In this document: positions 1-8,190 of the stretch, one piece after another | Layout: every line of letters starts with the position of its first letter | How positions within the stretch are numbered: the first letter of the stretch is position 1 | DNA from: Caballeronia sp. dw_19 | GTDB taxonomy: Bacteria; Pseudomonadota; Gammaproteobacteria; Burkholderiales; Burkholderiaceae | Assembly: GCF_018449515.1 (NCBI RefSeq) | Contig: NZ_JAAVUQ010000002.1 | Span: forward strand, 248,001-312,000 | Reading direction: 5' to 3' | DNA length: 64,000 bases | Notes under the pieces: generated by a model | Told to the model about the DNA's origin: nothing | The model's database searches: none | What the model saw: only the letters and a program-made list of their open reading frames with translations | Position numbers and translations under genes: made by a program

Positions 1-1
1 C

Positions 2-1039
2 GATTCACTCGACGCGGAACTCGCGCGCCTGGGCACGCACGCGGCGTGTCTCGTCGACAGTAACGTTGCCGCTTTGCTTGAACCCGCGTTATCGAAGGCT
101 GAACGCGTGAAGCTCGCCGTGCGTAGCGTCGATGCCGCGTGCACCGAACGCTCCGTCTCCGCCGCGGCTGCGTGGATTCGCGAGAGCGGGGCCGACATCG
201 TGGTCTCGTTCGGCGGTGGCAAGGTGGTCGATACGGGTCGCGCCGCCGCTGACGACCTGCGTTTGCCGTTCGTGTGCGTACCGACCATTGCTGCATCGGA
301 CGCGCCGTGTTCTGCGCTTGCCGTGATCTACGACGAGGAGGGCCGGGTGGTGCGCGACCGCTTTGTCCGTCGCAATCCGGATCTCGTGCTGCTCGATACC
401 AGCCTGATCGTGCGCGCGCCCGTGCGTTTTTTTATCGCAGGCATTGGGGACGCGCTCGCTACTTTCTACGAAGCCGATGCGTGCCGCCGCGCCTATGCAA
501 AAAATCTTTGTGGCGGTCGCGGCACGGCGCTGGCTTTCGAGGCAGCGAAGTTATGTCGCGATACCTTGTTCGCGCATGCCGTGCAGGCGGTGGATGATTG
601 CCGCGCACAGATCGTCACGCCGGACTTCGACGCTACGCTGGAAGCGACCGTGCTGCTTTCGGGCATCGGCTTCGAGTCGGGTGGCGTGGCCGCGGCGCAC
701 GCCATTCATCACGGTCTCGCAGACCTGCCTTCGTCGCATGGCTTGCTGCACGGCGAGAAGGTCGCTATCGGCGTGCTGGCGTCGCTGTTTTTATCGGCGG
801 TGCCTGACGACGAACGGGCTCGCGTGTTTCGTTTCTGCCGTGCTGTCGGCCTGCCCACACGTCTCGCGCAGATCAACGTGGACGTCAGCGACGAAGCGGC
901 GCTTGAGACCGTGGCGAAGCGTGCATGCCGGGCGGGAGAAATCATCCACAACGAGCCGTATCCCCTCGATGCACCATTGGTGGTCGCAGCGTTGAAGGCG
1001 ATGGACCGATACGCAGCACGATCCGATAACCAAATTTAA
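2..1039 (+). CDS. glycerol dehydrogenase-type iron/zinc alcohol dehydrogenase (5' partial)
   Basis: The reading frame is open back to base 2, so the true start lies outside the window and the N-terminal nucleotide-fold residues are missing; about 345 residues are visible. The GldA family oxidises glycerol or related polyols to the 2-keto form with NAD. Seen here: the NAD-binding FGGGKVVDT segment, the PTIAASDAPCSAL stretch, and the metal-ligand segments GIGDALATFYEAD (Asp), AAAHAIHHG (His) and SHGLLHGEK (His), all in GldA order. The SDR follows after 15 nt, so the two are probably co-transcribed. The exact substrate is not shown; another polyol or ketose is possible. Confidence 0.85.
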   Translation, partial: DSLDAELARLGTHAACLVDSNVAALLEPALSKAERVKLAVRSVDAACTERSVSAAAAWIRESGADIVVSFGGGKVVDTGRAAADDLRLPFVCVPTIAASDAPCSALAVIYDEEGRVVRDRFVRRNPDLVLLDTSLIVRAPVRFFIAGIGDALATFYEADACRRAYAKNLCGGRGTALAFEAAKLCRDTLFAHAVQAVDDCRAQIVTPDFDATLEATVLLSGIGFESGGVAAAHAIHHGLADLPSSHGLLHGEKVAIGVLASLFLSAVPDDERARVFRFCRAVGLPTRLAQINVDVSDEAALETVAKRACRAGEIIHNEPYPLDAPLVVAALKAMDRYAARSDNQI

Positions 1040-1054
1040 AAGCGAGACAACATC

Positions 1055-1825
1055 ATGACAGGCGAACTCAAAGGTGCGGAAACAGCCGCGTTCCGTCCCG
1101 GCCTCTTCGACGGCAAGACGGTCCTCGTATCGGGCGCAACCAGCGGCATTGGACTTGCAATCGCGCGGGGTTTTTCAGCGTTGGGCGCACAGGTGATTGC
1201 AACCGGCAGCTCGGCTGGCAAGCTCGAAGGGTTGCGCGCGGACGCCACGCTCGAAGGCATTCGCTTCGAGCAACTGGATGTCCGCGATAACGACGCCATC
1301 AAGCGTTTCGTCGCTACGCTGAGCGTGCTCGATGTGCTGGTGAACGCGGCTGGCGTGGCGCGTCCCGCCGATGAATATCGTGACGATGTCTTTCGCGAAG
1401 TGATCGACGTGAACCTGACGGCGGTCATGCGCCTCGCGATGGCCGCTCGTGACAAACTTGAGCAGGCGCGTGGATCGATCGTCAACGTGGCGTCCATGCT
1501 GAGTTATATCGCCGACGTGGATGTACCGGCTTATTGCGCGAGCAAGACCGGCATTCTCGGCTTGACGCGTTCGCTGGCTCACGCGTTCGGCCCGGCAGGG
1601 GTACGGGTAAACGCGATTGCGCCGGGCTACCACCGGACCGACATGACACGCGCGCTCTGGGAAGTACCGGCCAGCGCGGAGAAGATAGCGGCGCGCAGCG
1701 CGCTCAAGCGTTGGGGCGAAGTGGATGACCTGGTTGGCGCGACGGTGTTCCTGGCATCGCCGGCGTCGGCGTTCATCACGGGCGTGACCTTGCCTGTGGA
1801 CGGCGGCTACGCAAGCGGGGTATGA
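1055..1825 (+). CDS. SDR family oxidoreductase
   Basis: A classical short-chain dehydrogenase of 256 residues. The TGxxxGIG-type cofactor loop is SGATSGIG (27-33), NAAG lies at 97-100, and the catalytic set is Ser147, Tyr160 and Lys164 (YCASK). The C-terminal LPVDGGYASGV is typical of the family. A GAGAC ribosome site precedes ATG 1055. Its position 15 nt behind a GldA-type dehydrogenase suggests a polyol/ketose conversion upstream of the window. Substrate cannot be read from the sequence. Confidence 0.85.
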   Translation: MTGELKGAETAAFRPGLFDGKTVLVSGATSGIGLAIARGFSALGAQVIATGSSAGKLEGLRADATLEGIRFEQLDVRDNDAIKRFVATLSVLDVLVNAAGVARPADEYRDDVFREVIDVNLTAVMRLAMAARDKLEQARGSIVNVASMLSYIADVDVPAYCASKTGILGLTRSLAHAFGPAGVRVNAIAPGYHRTDMTRALWEVPASAEKIAARSALKRWGEVDDLVGATVFLASPASAFITGVTLPVDGGYASGV

Positions 1826-1836
1826 GGCGAAAAAAA

Positions 1837-1870
1837 GCCTTCTCTCTCCGGAAAAATGGAGAGAGAAGGC
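1837..1870 (-). terminator. rho-independent terminator of the porin gene
   Basis: Perfect 13-bp inverted repeat (1837-1849 with 1858-1870) around an 8-nt loop. On the minus strand the stem is followed by seven U (the A run at 1830-1836). It sits just past the porin stop codon and also faces the converging SDR gene. Confidence 0.9.
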
Positions 1871-1923
1871 TGTGTGCTTCCAGAGACGCTTAGGAGTACC
1901 GCCCGAAGCGTCCAACCATCATT

Positions 1924-3123
1924 TTAGAACTTGTGCGTGATGCCGACGATCGCTGCCAACTGGTGATTGTTGGACGAGAAGGACGAGCCGCTGAAGTCAG
2001 CAACAGCCTGTTTGCCCGTCGAATCGACACCCGAAGCGGTCTCGAAGAAGCCGATCGCGTAAAGCGTCGTACGCTTGGACAGCGAGTAGATGGTGCCCAG
2101 GTTGAACTGGTTGTACTTCGCGCTGCCCACGTCGTCGGCGCCGCTGTTATGCGTGTAGATGTACGCGCCGGCCAGCGTCAGAGCCGGGGTCAGTGCGTAC
2201 TTCACGTTCACTTCGCCCGAATTGAACGTAGCGGTGCCGCCGTTGTACTTGGTGCCGAAGCTGCCCGGAGGATTGCCGAGTGAACCCAGGTTCTGGAACT
2301 GGGTGTTCGAGTACAGCAGGGCGATCGTTGCCGGTCCCACTGCGTACGAACCGCCGGCGGTGATGATCTGCTGCGAACCTGCCGACGCGTAGCCGCCGTA
2401 AATACGGCTCGGCATGTTGTTGGTGCCGCCCGCGGCCGACGTCGGCGTCGACGAGTTGCCCTGGTCGCCAAACGTCGAGAAGTACGGGTCCTTGGTGAAG
2501 TTGTAGCTTGCACCCAGCTTGATCGGGCCGTTTGCGTACGACACGGCTGCGTCGGTGACCGCGTTTCTCGAGAACTGGCCGGCCTGGCCGCCCAGGCTGT
2601 ACAAGACGCCGACCGTCACGCCACGGTAGTTCGGGCTCGTGTACTTGAGGGCGTTCTGAATGCGGTTCGACGTATCCACGTTATCGACGTCGCCTGCGCG
2701 CGTACCGTAGCCGAGGCCGGATGCAGCCCAGTCAGCACCCGATGCAAAGGTGGCCGTGGCGTCGTTACTTGCCGAGTACTGGCGGCCCAGCGTCAGCGTA
2801 CCGTACGTGCTGCTCGACAGACCGACGAAGGCCTTGCGGCCGAATTCCAGGCCGCCCTGGCTCAGCGCGCCGGTGCCGAGTGTATAACCGTTTTCCAGGT
2901 CGAAGATTGCCTTGAGGCCGCCGCCCAGATCTTCAGAGCCGAGCAAGCCCCAGCGCGATGAATTGGCGCTGGATAGCGCATATTGCTTCGCACCCTTGAC
3001 GTTGTTGTTAAAGAGAATGCCGCCGTCGGCAACGCCGTACAGGGTCACGCTGCTTTGTGCGTGTGCAGCGCCAGCAAATGCTCCGATAGCAAAGATGGCA
3101 GCCGCGGTTTTCTGAATTTTCAT
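1924..3123 (-). CDS. outer-membrane trimeric porin (Burkholderia OmpC-like, Porin_4)
   Basis: General diffusion porin of 399 residues. ATG 3123 is chosen because it opens a signal peptide of about 22 residues (MKIQKT..., cleavage after AHA) followed by QSSVTLYGVADGG, the standard first beta strand of Burkholderiaceae porins. An upstream in-frame extension to 3300 adds no plausible signal. The chain ends in Phe, as needed for outer-membrane assembly. It is a single gene with its own terminator at 1837-1870. It lies downstream of the rpiR-type gene on the same strand, 478 nt away, so it probably has its own promoter. Confidence 0.93.
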   Translation of the reverse strand: MKIQKTAAAIFAIGAFAGAAHAQSSVTLYGVADGGILFNNNVKGAKQYALSSANSSRWGLLGSEDLGGGLKAIFDLENGYTLGTGALSQGGLEFGRKAFVGLSSSTYGTLTLGRQYSASNDATATFASGADWAASGLGYGTRAGDVDNVDTSNRIQNALKYTSPNYRGVTVGVLYSLGGQAGQFSRNAVTDAAVSYANGPIKLGASYNFTKDPYFSTFGDQGNSSTPTSAAGGTNNMPSRIYGGYASAGSQQIITAGGSYAVGPATIALLYSNTQFQNLGSLGNPPGSFGTKYNGGTATFNSGEVNVKYALTPALTLAGAYIYTHNSGADDVGSAKYNQFNLGTIYSLSKRTTLYAIGFFETASGVDSTGKQAVADFSGSSFSSNNHQLAAIVGITHKF

Positions 3124-3601
3124 TTTGTTGTGCTTCAGTTGTTGTAAAAGAAGGAGACATCCTATTTGAACGGGTCGAAAAGTCCCACTGATGTTTGATT
3201 GTTTGGTTATTCCGTTGCTTTCTAAACCAACATGCCAAAAATTCATATAGCCGAAATAATTAGCATTCCAAACCGTCAGACATGAGGCCGACCGAATCAC
3301 AAATAGGCTAAAAGCCCTATACCCACCGAGTTGTAAGCTTTTCGAAGGGTACTGAACGTCTGGCTCGACGAACCATAGTCTGGCCCGATTTCATTTTCGT
3401 GAATGATATTTATCTTTTTGCCGACAAGGAACATTCAATCGGCATGCGTATTATTTGAACAACAAGTTATTGAAAAGCTGGCAATTTCAGGGGAATTCAG
3501 GCTTGTCTGTCTTAGCAGACTCTTAAGCCCGTGGCAGGCGCCATATGCAAAGGCCGGGGGCGGCCTTCCTGATGTGTACGAGTAGCGAGGGTTATTGCTT
3601 A
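3124..3601. other. intergenic region, rpiR-type gene to porin
   Basis: No gene seen in 478 nt. It must carry the porin promoter. A short hairpin (AAGGCCG at 3550-3556 with CGGCCTT at 3561-3567) lies just after the regulator stop but has no U run. The part nearest the porin is AT-richer than the surroundings. Confidence 0.5.
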
Positions 3602-4459
3602 TCAGATGACGCCGGTCGAGCGCATGTCGGACAGGCGCTTTTTCATGTCGAGCACGGCGAGCGTATGAGCGTCGCCTTTGCGCAGGGCGACGCTGGTCGA
3701 GAGGATATCGATAATGACAAGCGCCGCTAGCCTCGACGTGGTCGGTGTATAGACATCTGTATTTTCCAGCGTCTCCGCTATTACGGCGACGTCAGAGAAG
3801 CTCGCGAGCGGACTATTCGATCCGGTGATCACAATGACGCTTGCGCCGCGTTCGCGGGCGGTCCGCGCGACCTCGATCAGCGAACGGGTAGAGCCGGTGT
3901 TCGAGATGGCCACGACCGCGTCGCCCGGCTTGAGCATGGAAGCCGCAATGAACTGCTGGTGCGAATCCTGATGCGCGACGCATGGCACGCCGAAGAGCGG
4001 AAACTTCTGCTGCGCGTCCAGCGCGACAATGCCCGACGCGCCAAAGCCGAAGAATTCGATCCGCCGCGCTTTCGCCAGCAAATCCACCGCCCGCCCGATA
4101 GCCGCGAAATCCAGCTTCTTGCGCGCCCAGTCGAGGCTTGTGATGGTGTAGTCGAAGATCTTGGTGGCGATGGTCTCCGGATCGTCGCCCTTGGCGAGCA
4201 CCGAGTGCGTGGCCGGTGCGCCGAGCGCCAGGCTCTGCACCATGCGGATCTTGAAGTCCTTGAAACCGCTGCAGCCTAGCGTCGCGCAAAATCGCAGCAC
4301 GGTCGGCTCGCTGACCTGCGCGTTGCGGGCTAGCTCGGCCAGGTTGATGTCGGAGATTGAAGCGAGGTTTGCAAGGATGTACTCGGCCACTTGCCGGCTG
4401 CCACGGCGAAGGTTCGGACGCGCGCGGTCGATCAGTTCGAGGATGTTGTAATCGGGCAC
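3602..4459 (-). CDS. RpiR/MurR family transcriptional regulator (HTH + SIS)
   Basis: A 285-residue regulator. The N-terminal HTH_6 (about 1-77) contains INLAELARNAQVSEPTVLRFC, shown here as a 21-residue region around positions 38-58, and is followed by GFKDFKIRM. A sugar-phosphate-binding SIS domain (about 110-250) holds FGFGASG and ISNTGSTRS, the typical phosphosugar loops. GTG 4459 is preceded by GAAGGAA, and no better ATG is near. It is the last gene of the FAD-oxidase/ABC transporter operon. Family knowledge and context suggest it represses the divergent sugar genes and responds to a phosphorylated intermediate; this is inference. Confidence 0.9.
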   Translation of the reverse strand: MPDYNILELIDRARPNLRRGSRQVAEYILANLASISDINLAELARNAQVSEPTVLRFCATLGCSGFKDFKIRMVQSLALGAPATHSVLAKGDDPETIATKIFDYTITSLDWARKKLDFAAIGRAVDLLAKARRIEFFGFGASGIVALDAQQKFPLFGVPCVAHQDSHQQFIAASMLKPGDAVVAISNTGSTRSLIEVARTARERGASVIVITGSNSPLASFSDVAVIAETLENTDVYTPTTSRLAALVIIDILSTSVALRKGDAHTLAVLDMKKRLSDMRSTGVI

Positions 4460-4484
4460 TCGATGTTCCTTCGTTTATTGTCAA

Positions 4485-4508
4485 CGGGGCGCCGCAAGCG
4501 GCGCCCCG
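4485..4508 (-). terminator. GC-rich hairpin between permease and regulator genes
   Basis: An 11-bp perfect inverted repeat (4485-4495 with 4498-4508) lies in the 92-nt gap after the permease stop. The minus strand continues without a clear U run, so it is more likely a partial terminator or 3'-end stabiliser than a full stop. Confidence 0.5.
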
Positions 4509-4551
4509 TGCAGGCCTGAGGCCACGTTGCCAAGTGTATCGGATCGCCCTG

Positions 4552-5550
4552 CTAGCGGCGCCAGAAACGGGCACCGCGTTGCGACAGGACAGCCGCCACG
4601 ATGATCACGCCCATCACCACTTGCTGATGGTAACCCGGCACGCTGGCAAGGTTCATGATGTTGCCGATCACCCCCAGGATCAGCACGCCCATCAGCGTAT
4701 TCACGGCGCCGCCTTTACCGCCCGCCAGACTCGCTCCGCCGATCACGACCGCGGCAATCACGGTCAGCTCGTCGCCTACGCCGACCGTCGGTGCACCCAC
4801 TCCTGCACGCGACGTCGAGATGATGCCGGCAAGCGCCGCCAGTAGTCCCGAGCTGACATACGTGCCGAGCACATGGCGCGCGACCGGCACGCCCGACAGC
4901 CGCACGGCTTCCTCGTTCGATCCGATCGCGCGGACCACGCGGCCTGCACGAAGCCAGTTCAGCGCAATCCCGCCGATCGCGAATACGATCAGCATCACGA
5001 GCGTCGGGCCCGGTATGCCGAAATACGAATGACGGCCGAAGTCGAGCAGCGCCTGACCTGGATCGTCGACGAGGATAGGCGAGCCATTGGAGACGATCAT
5101 GGCCACACCGCGCGCAACGGTCATCATGGCCAGCGTGACGACAAACGGCGTGAGGCGGAACCACGCGATCAACGCGCCCGATACGAAGCCGCATAGACCA
5201 CCGACCAGCAGCGTGACGAGCAGGGCGACGCTCAGGCCGTACTGGGGAATGAGCATGGCCGAAACCACGCTGCCCAGCGCCGCGATGGAGCCGACCGACA
5301 AGTCGATGCCGCCGGTCAGCACAACCAGCAGCATGCCCACCGACATGATGCCGACGCCCGCGACCTGACGCGAGATGTTGGACAGGTTAGCCGCCGAGAA
5401 GAAGTCGCTCGATACGAACGACGCGGCGATCACAAGCACGATCAAAATGGCCACCGTGTTGAAGCGGCGGGCGACTGACCACCAATGTCTTGCGTGTGCG
5501 TGGCCGGATTGCGCCTGACGCGATTTCTGAGTGACGGCGCTGGGATTCAT
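4552..5550 (-). CDS. sugar ABC transporter permease (RbsC-like)
   Basis: A 332-residue inner-membrane permease of the BPD_transp_2 family. It has a short cytoplasmic N-terminus and then about ten hydrophobic segments. The GGIDLSVGSIAALGSV stretch and ELTVIAAVVIGGASLAGGKG are signatures of ribose/xylose-type permeases. ATG 5550 (MNPSAV) has GGAGA upstream; the longer frame to 5622 overlaps the ATPase gene. The gap to the ATPase stop is 22 nt. It forms the channel with the ATPase and binding protein of this operon. Confidence 0.93.
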   Translation of the reverse strand: MNPSAVTQKSRQAQSGHAHARHWWSVARRFNTVAILIVLVIAASFVSSDFFSAANLSNISRQVAGVGIMSVGMLLVVLTGGIDLSVGSIAALGSVVSAMLIPQYGLSVALLVTLLVGGLCGFVSGALIAWFRLTPFVVTLAMMTVARGVAMIVSNGSPILVDDPGQALLDFGRHSYFGIPGPTLVMLIVFAIGGIALNWLRAGRVVRAIGSNEEAVRLSGVPVARHVLGTYVSSGLLAALAGIISTSRAGVGAPTVGVGDELTVIAAVVIGGASLAGGKGGAVNTLMGVLILGVIGNIMNLASVPGYHQQVVMGVIIVAAVLSQRGARFWRR

Positions 5551-5572
5551 GATGCGAGTCTCCGTGTCTGGT

Positions 5573-7093
5573 TTAGTGGGTGAGCGCGGCGGGCGCTTCG
5601 TCCGGCGCTTCCTTCGGCACACGTTGCAAGGAGAGCGAGAGGATCTGTTCTTCGCTGAAATCGGCGGGTTGGAGTTCGCCGCGAATCTCGCCTTCGCCCA
5701 TCACGAGAATACGGTCGCACAAGCCCATCAACTCCTGATGCTCGGACGAGATCACGAGCACCGCCTTGCCGCGTTCTGCGAGCTGGTTGATCAGCGTATA
5801 GATTTCCACCTTGGCGCCCACGTCGACACCACGTGTAGGTTCGTCGAGGATGATCAGGTCGCCGTCCGCATGAAACCACTTGGCGAGCACGACTTTTTGC
5901 TGGTTGCCGCCTGATAGCGTGGAGACATCGGCGTCCATCGAACGGGCCTTGATGCGTAGTTGTTCCATCAATTTTTGAACGAACGCACGCTCGCGGCCGA
6001 ACGCGAGGAAACCGCCCGGAAGGCTGACGGATTTAAGCGCGGCGAGCGTGGCGTTGACGCGGATGGGCATCGATAAAACCGCGCCCTGGCCCTTACGGTC
6101 TTCAGGAACGAAGCCGATGCCGGCCTTGACCGCTGCCATTGGCGAGCGAATCGCCAGCAGCTTTTGCTTCAGTTCAATGGTGCCGGAATCGCGGGTGTCC
6201 GCGCCGAAGATCAGCCGGGCGACTTCCGTGCGGCCCGAGCCGATCAGGCCGCCAAGCCCGACCACCTCGCCGGCGCGCAGCGTGAACGAGACATTGCGCA
6301 CAGCATGGCCGCGTACGAGGCCCGTTACCTTCAGCACTTCGTCGCCGAGCGTCGCGTGACGTTGCGGGAACAGCACTGAAAGCGGGCGGCCGACCATCTT
6401 GCGAATGAGTCCGTCCATGCTGATATCCGCAGGCTTGACGGTGTCCACGCGCTTGCCGTCCTTGAGCACCGTGATGCGGTCCGCTATGGCGAACACCTCA
6501 TCCAGCCGATGCGAAATATAAACAATGCCCACGCCGCGCGAGCGCAGCCCGCGTACGATCTCGAGCAGTTTGTTGGCATCCGACGGCGCGAGGGCGGCGG
6601 TGGGTTCGTCCAGCACCAGCAGCTTCACTTGCCGGCTGAGCGCCTTGGCAATCTCAATCACCTGGCATTGCGCCGCGGACAGGCCGCTGACCAGCGCGGA
6701 AGGGTCTATGTCGAAGCCGAGGCTCGCGATCAATTCATGCGCTTGCCTGCGCAGCGAACGCCAGTCGATCACGACCGGCAACGCGCCGAGGAACACGTTT
6801 TCAGCCACCGACAGATCCGGCGCCAATGCCGTTTCCTGATGAATCACCGCAATGCCTTCTTCCATGGCCGCATGCGGATTGCGAAAGAATATCTCTTGCC
6901 CTTCGACCTTGATCGTACCGGCATCGGGTTGATGGCCGCCGCCGATAATGCGCATCAGCGTCGACTTGCCCGCGCCGTTCTCGCCGACGAGCGCATGGAC
7001 TTCGCCGCCAAGGACATCGAAGTCGACGCCTTCAATGGCGTGAATGCCGCCGAAGCGCTTGTCGACGCCGGTAAGGGCGATGAATGGAATCAT
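5573..7093 (-). CDS. sugar ABC transporter ATP-binding protein (RbsA/MglA-like, two NBDs)
   Basis: A 506-residue double ATPase, the normal length for the family. NBD1 has Walker A GENGAGKST and Walker B LLVLDEPT. NBD2 has the usual degenerate Walker A (GLIGSGRTE), an intact LSGGNQQK signature and LIILDEPTRGVD. ATG 7093 (MIPFIAL) has GGAGA seven to eight nt upstream; the frame to 7120 runs into a hairpin. It energises uptake of a monosaccharide or polyol. Confidence 0.94.
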   Translation of the reverse strand: MIPFIALTGVDKRFGGIHAIEGVDFDVLGGEVHALVGENGAGKSTLMRIIGGGHQPDAGTIKVEGQEIFFRNPHAAMEEGIAVIHQETALAPDLSVAENVFLGALPVVIDWRSLRRQAHELIASLGFDIDPSALVSGLSAAQCQVIEIAKALSRQVKLLVLDEPTAALAPSDANKLLEIVRGLRSRGVGIVYISHRLDEVFAIADRITVLKDGKRVDTVKPADISMDGLIRKMVGRPLSVLFPQRHATLGDEVLKVTGLVRGHAVRNVSFTLRAGEVVGLGGLIGSGRTEVARLIFGADTRDSGTIELKQKLLAIRSPMAAVKAGIGFVPEDRKGQGAVLSMPIRVNATLAALKSVSLPGGFLAFGRERAFVQKLMEQLRIKARSMDADVSTLSGGNQQKVVLAKWFHADGDLIILDEPTRGVDVGAKVEIYTLINQLAERGKAVLVISSEHQELMGLCDRILVMGEGEIRGELQPADFSEEQILSLSLQRVPKEAPDEAPAALTH

Positions 7094-7110
7094 GAAGGTG
7101 TCTCCAGAAT

Positions 7111-7141
7111 GCAGGCGCACCGGCCGGGCCGGTGCGCCTGC
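7111..7141 (-). promoter_or_regulatory. intercistronic hairpin after the binding-protein gene
   Basis: A 15-bp perfect inverted repeat (7111-7125 with 7127-7141; the real loop will be a few nt larger) fills half of the 64-nt gap between the binding-protein stop and the ATPase start. No U run follows. In such operons this kind of hairpin usually protects the upstream message, so that binding protein is made in excess of the membrane parts. Confidence 0.65.
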
Positions 7142-7157
7142 ATGAACCCGCGCGTCT

Positions 7158-8135
7158 TTAGAAGATCGCCTTCGGGTTGTAGAACTTGTCGACGTTGCTC
7201 TGGTTGATCACAGCGGACGGTGTGTACGAAATCTTCGGCACGTTGGTCACTTCACCCTTCGCCGCTTTCATCCCGATGTCCACCGCCGTACGCGCGACGA
7301 GTGCCGGATCGTTCAGTGCGGTCGCGCCGTACTTGCCCTGCTTGATCAGATTGAGCGCTTCCTTCTGGCCGTCGGCGGCGGCAACCAGCGTAATGCCCGT
7401 ACGGTTCGCGCTTTCGATTGCACGGCGTGCGCCGAGGACCATGCTGTCGTTTTCGCCGAGCACCATGTTGATGTCCTTGTTGGCGACCAGCAAATCTTCC
7501 ATGGCCTTCAACCCGCCTTCATCCGACCAGTTGCCCCAGCCTTGGCCGACGATCTGCATGTTGACCTTGCCGGTCTTGGCGAGCTGCGCTTCGACAATCC
7601 CGTCGATCACGCCGTCACGCCGTTCCTTGCCGACCGGATTGCCTTTCTCGCCGGAGATCAGCGCGATCTTCAGCGGTTTGTCGCCCATGGTGTCGACGAC
7701 CCATGAGCCGACCAGCGCACCATTCTCGCGATTCGACGATTGCACGAGCGTCAGGTAGTTGGCCTTGGGGTCGAGCGTACTGTCGATCACGACCACTTTC
7801 ACGCCGGCGGCCGTGGCTGCGTTCACGGAGTTGACGAGACCTTTAGGATCGGCCGGGTCGATGATCAGCACCTTGATGCCACGCGTCAACATGTCTTCCA
7901 CGTCCGAGATCTGCTTGCCCATCTTGCCCTGCGCGTCGGCCGTAATGACGTCAGCGCCGAGTTCCGTAGCACGTGCCTTGGCTGACTCCATGGCAGCCGA
8001 GAAGTAAGGCGCGTTGAGCACCTTCATGGAAATGCCTACTTTCATCTTGTCGGCAGCAAACGCCGGGGCCGTTGCAACCACGCTTGCCACTGCCAGCGCT
8101 ACACCACACATCACCTGCTTCACGAACCGCGTCAT
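7158..8135 (-). CDS. periplasmic sugar-binding protein (RbsB-like)
   Basis: A 325-residue type I periplasmic binding protein (Peripla_BP_4). The signal peptide ends around TAPAFA (residue 27). Typical segments are seen: KVGISMKVLNAPYF, TADAQGKMGKQISDVEDM, IDPADPKGLVNSV and VLGENDSMVLGARRA. ATG 8135 has GGAGGAGAC upstream. It delivers the substrate to the RbsC/RbsA-like pair. The 55-nt gap to the FAD oxidase gene suggests one transcript starting before 9612. Confidence 0.94.
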   Translation of the reverse strand: MTRFVKQVMCGVALAVASVVATAPAFAADKMKVGISMKVLNAPYFSAAMESAKARATELGADVITADAQGKMGKQISDVEDMLTRGIKVLIIDPADPKGLVNSVNAATAAGVKVVVIDSTLDPKANYLTLVQSSNRENGALVGSWVVDTMGDKPLKIALISGEKGNPVGKERRDGVIDGIVEAQLAKTGKVNMQIVGQGWGNWSDEGGLKAMEDLLVANKDINMVLGENDSMVLGARRAIESANRTGITLVAAADGQKEALNLIKQGKYGATALNDPALVARTAVDIGMKAAKGEVTNVPKISYTPSAVINQSNVDKFYNPKAIF

Positions 8136-8190
8136 GTCTCCTCCTTTTGTTGGGGTTTGGCGGTTTTAAAAAAACATAAGAACTGTTGAA

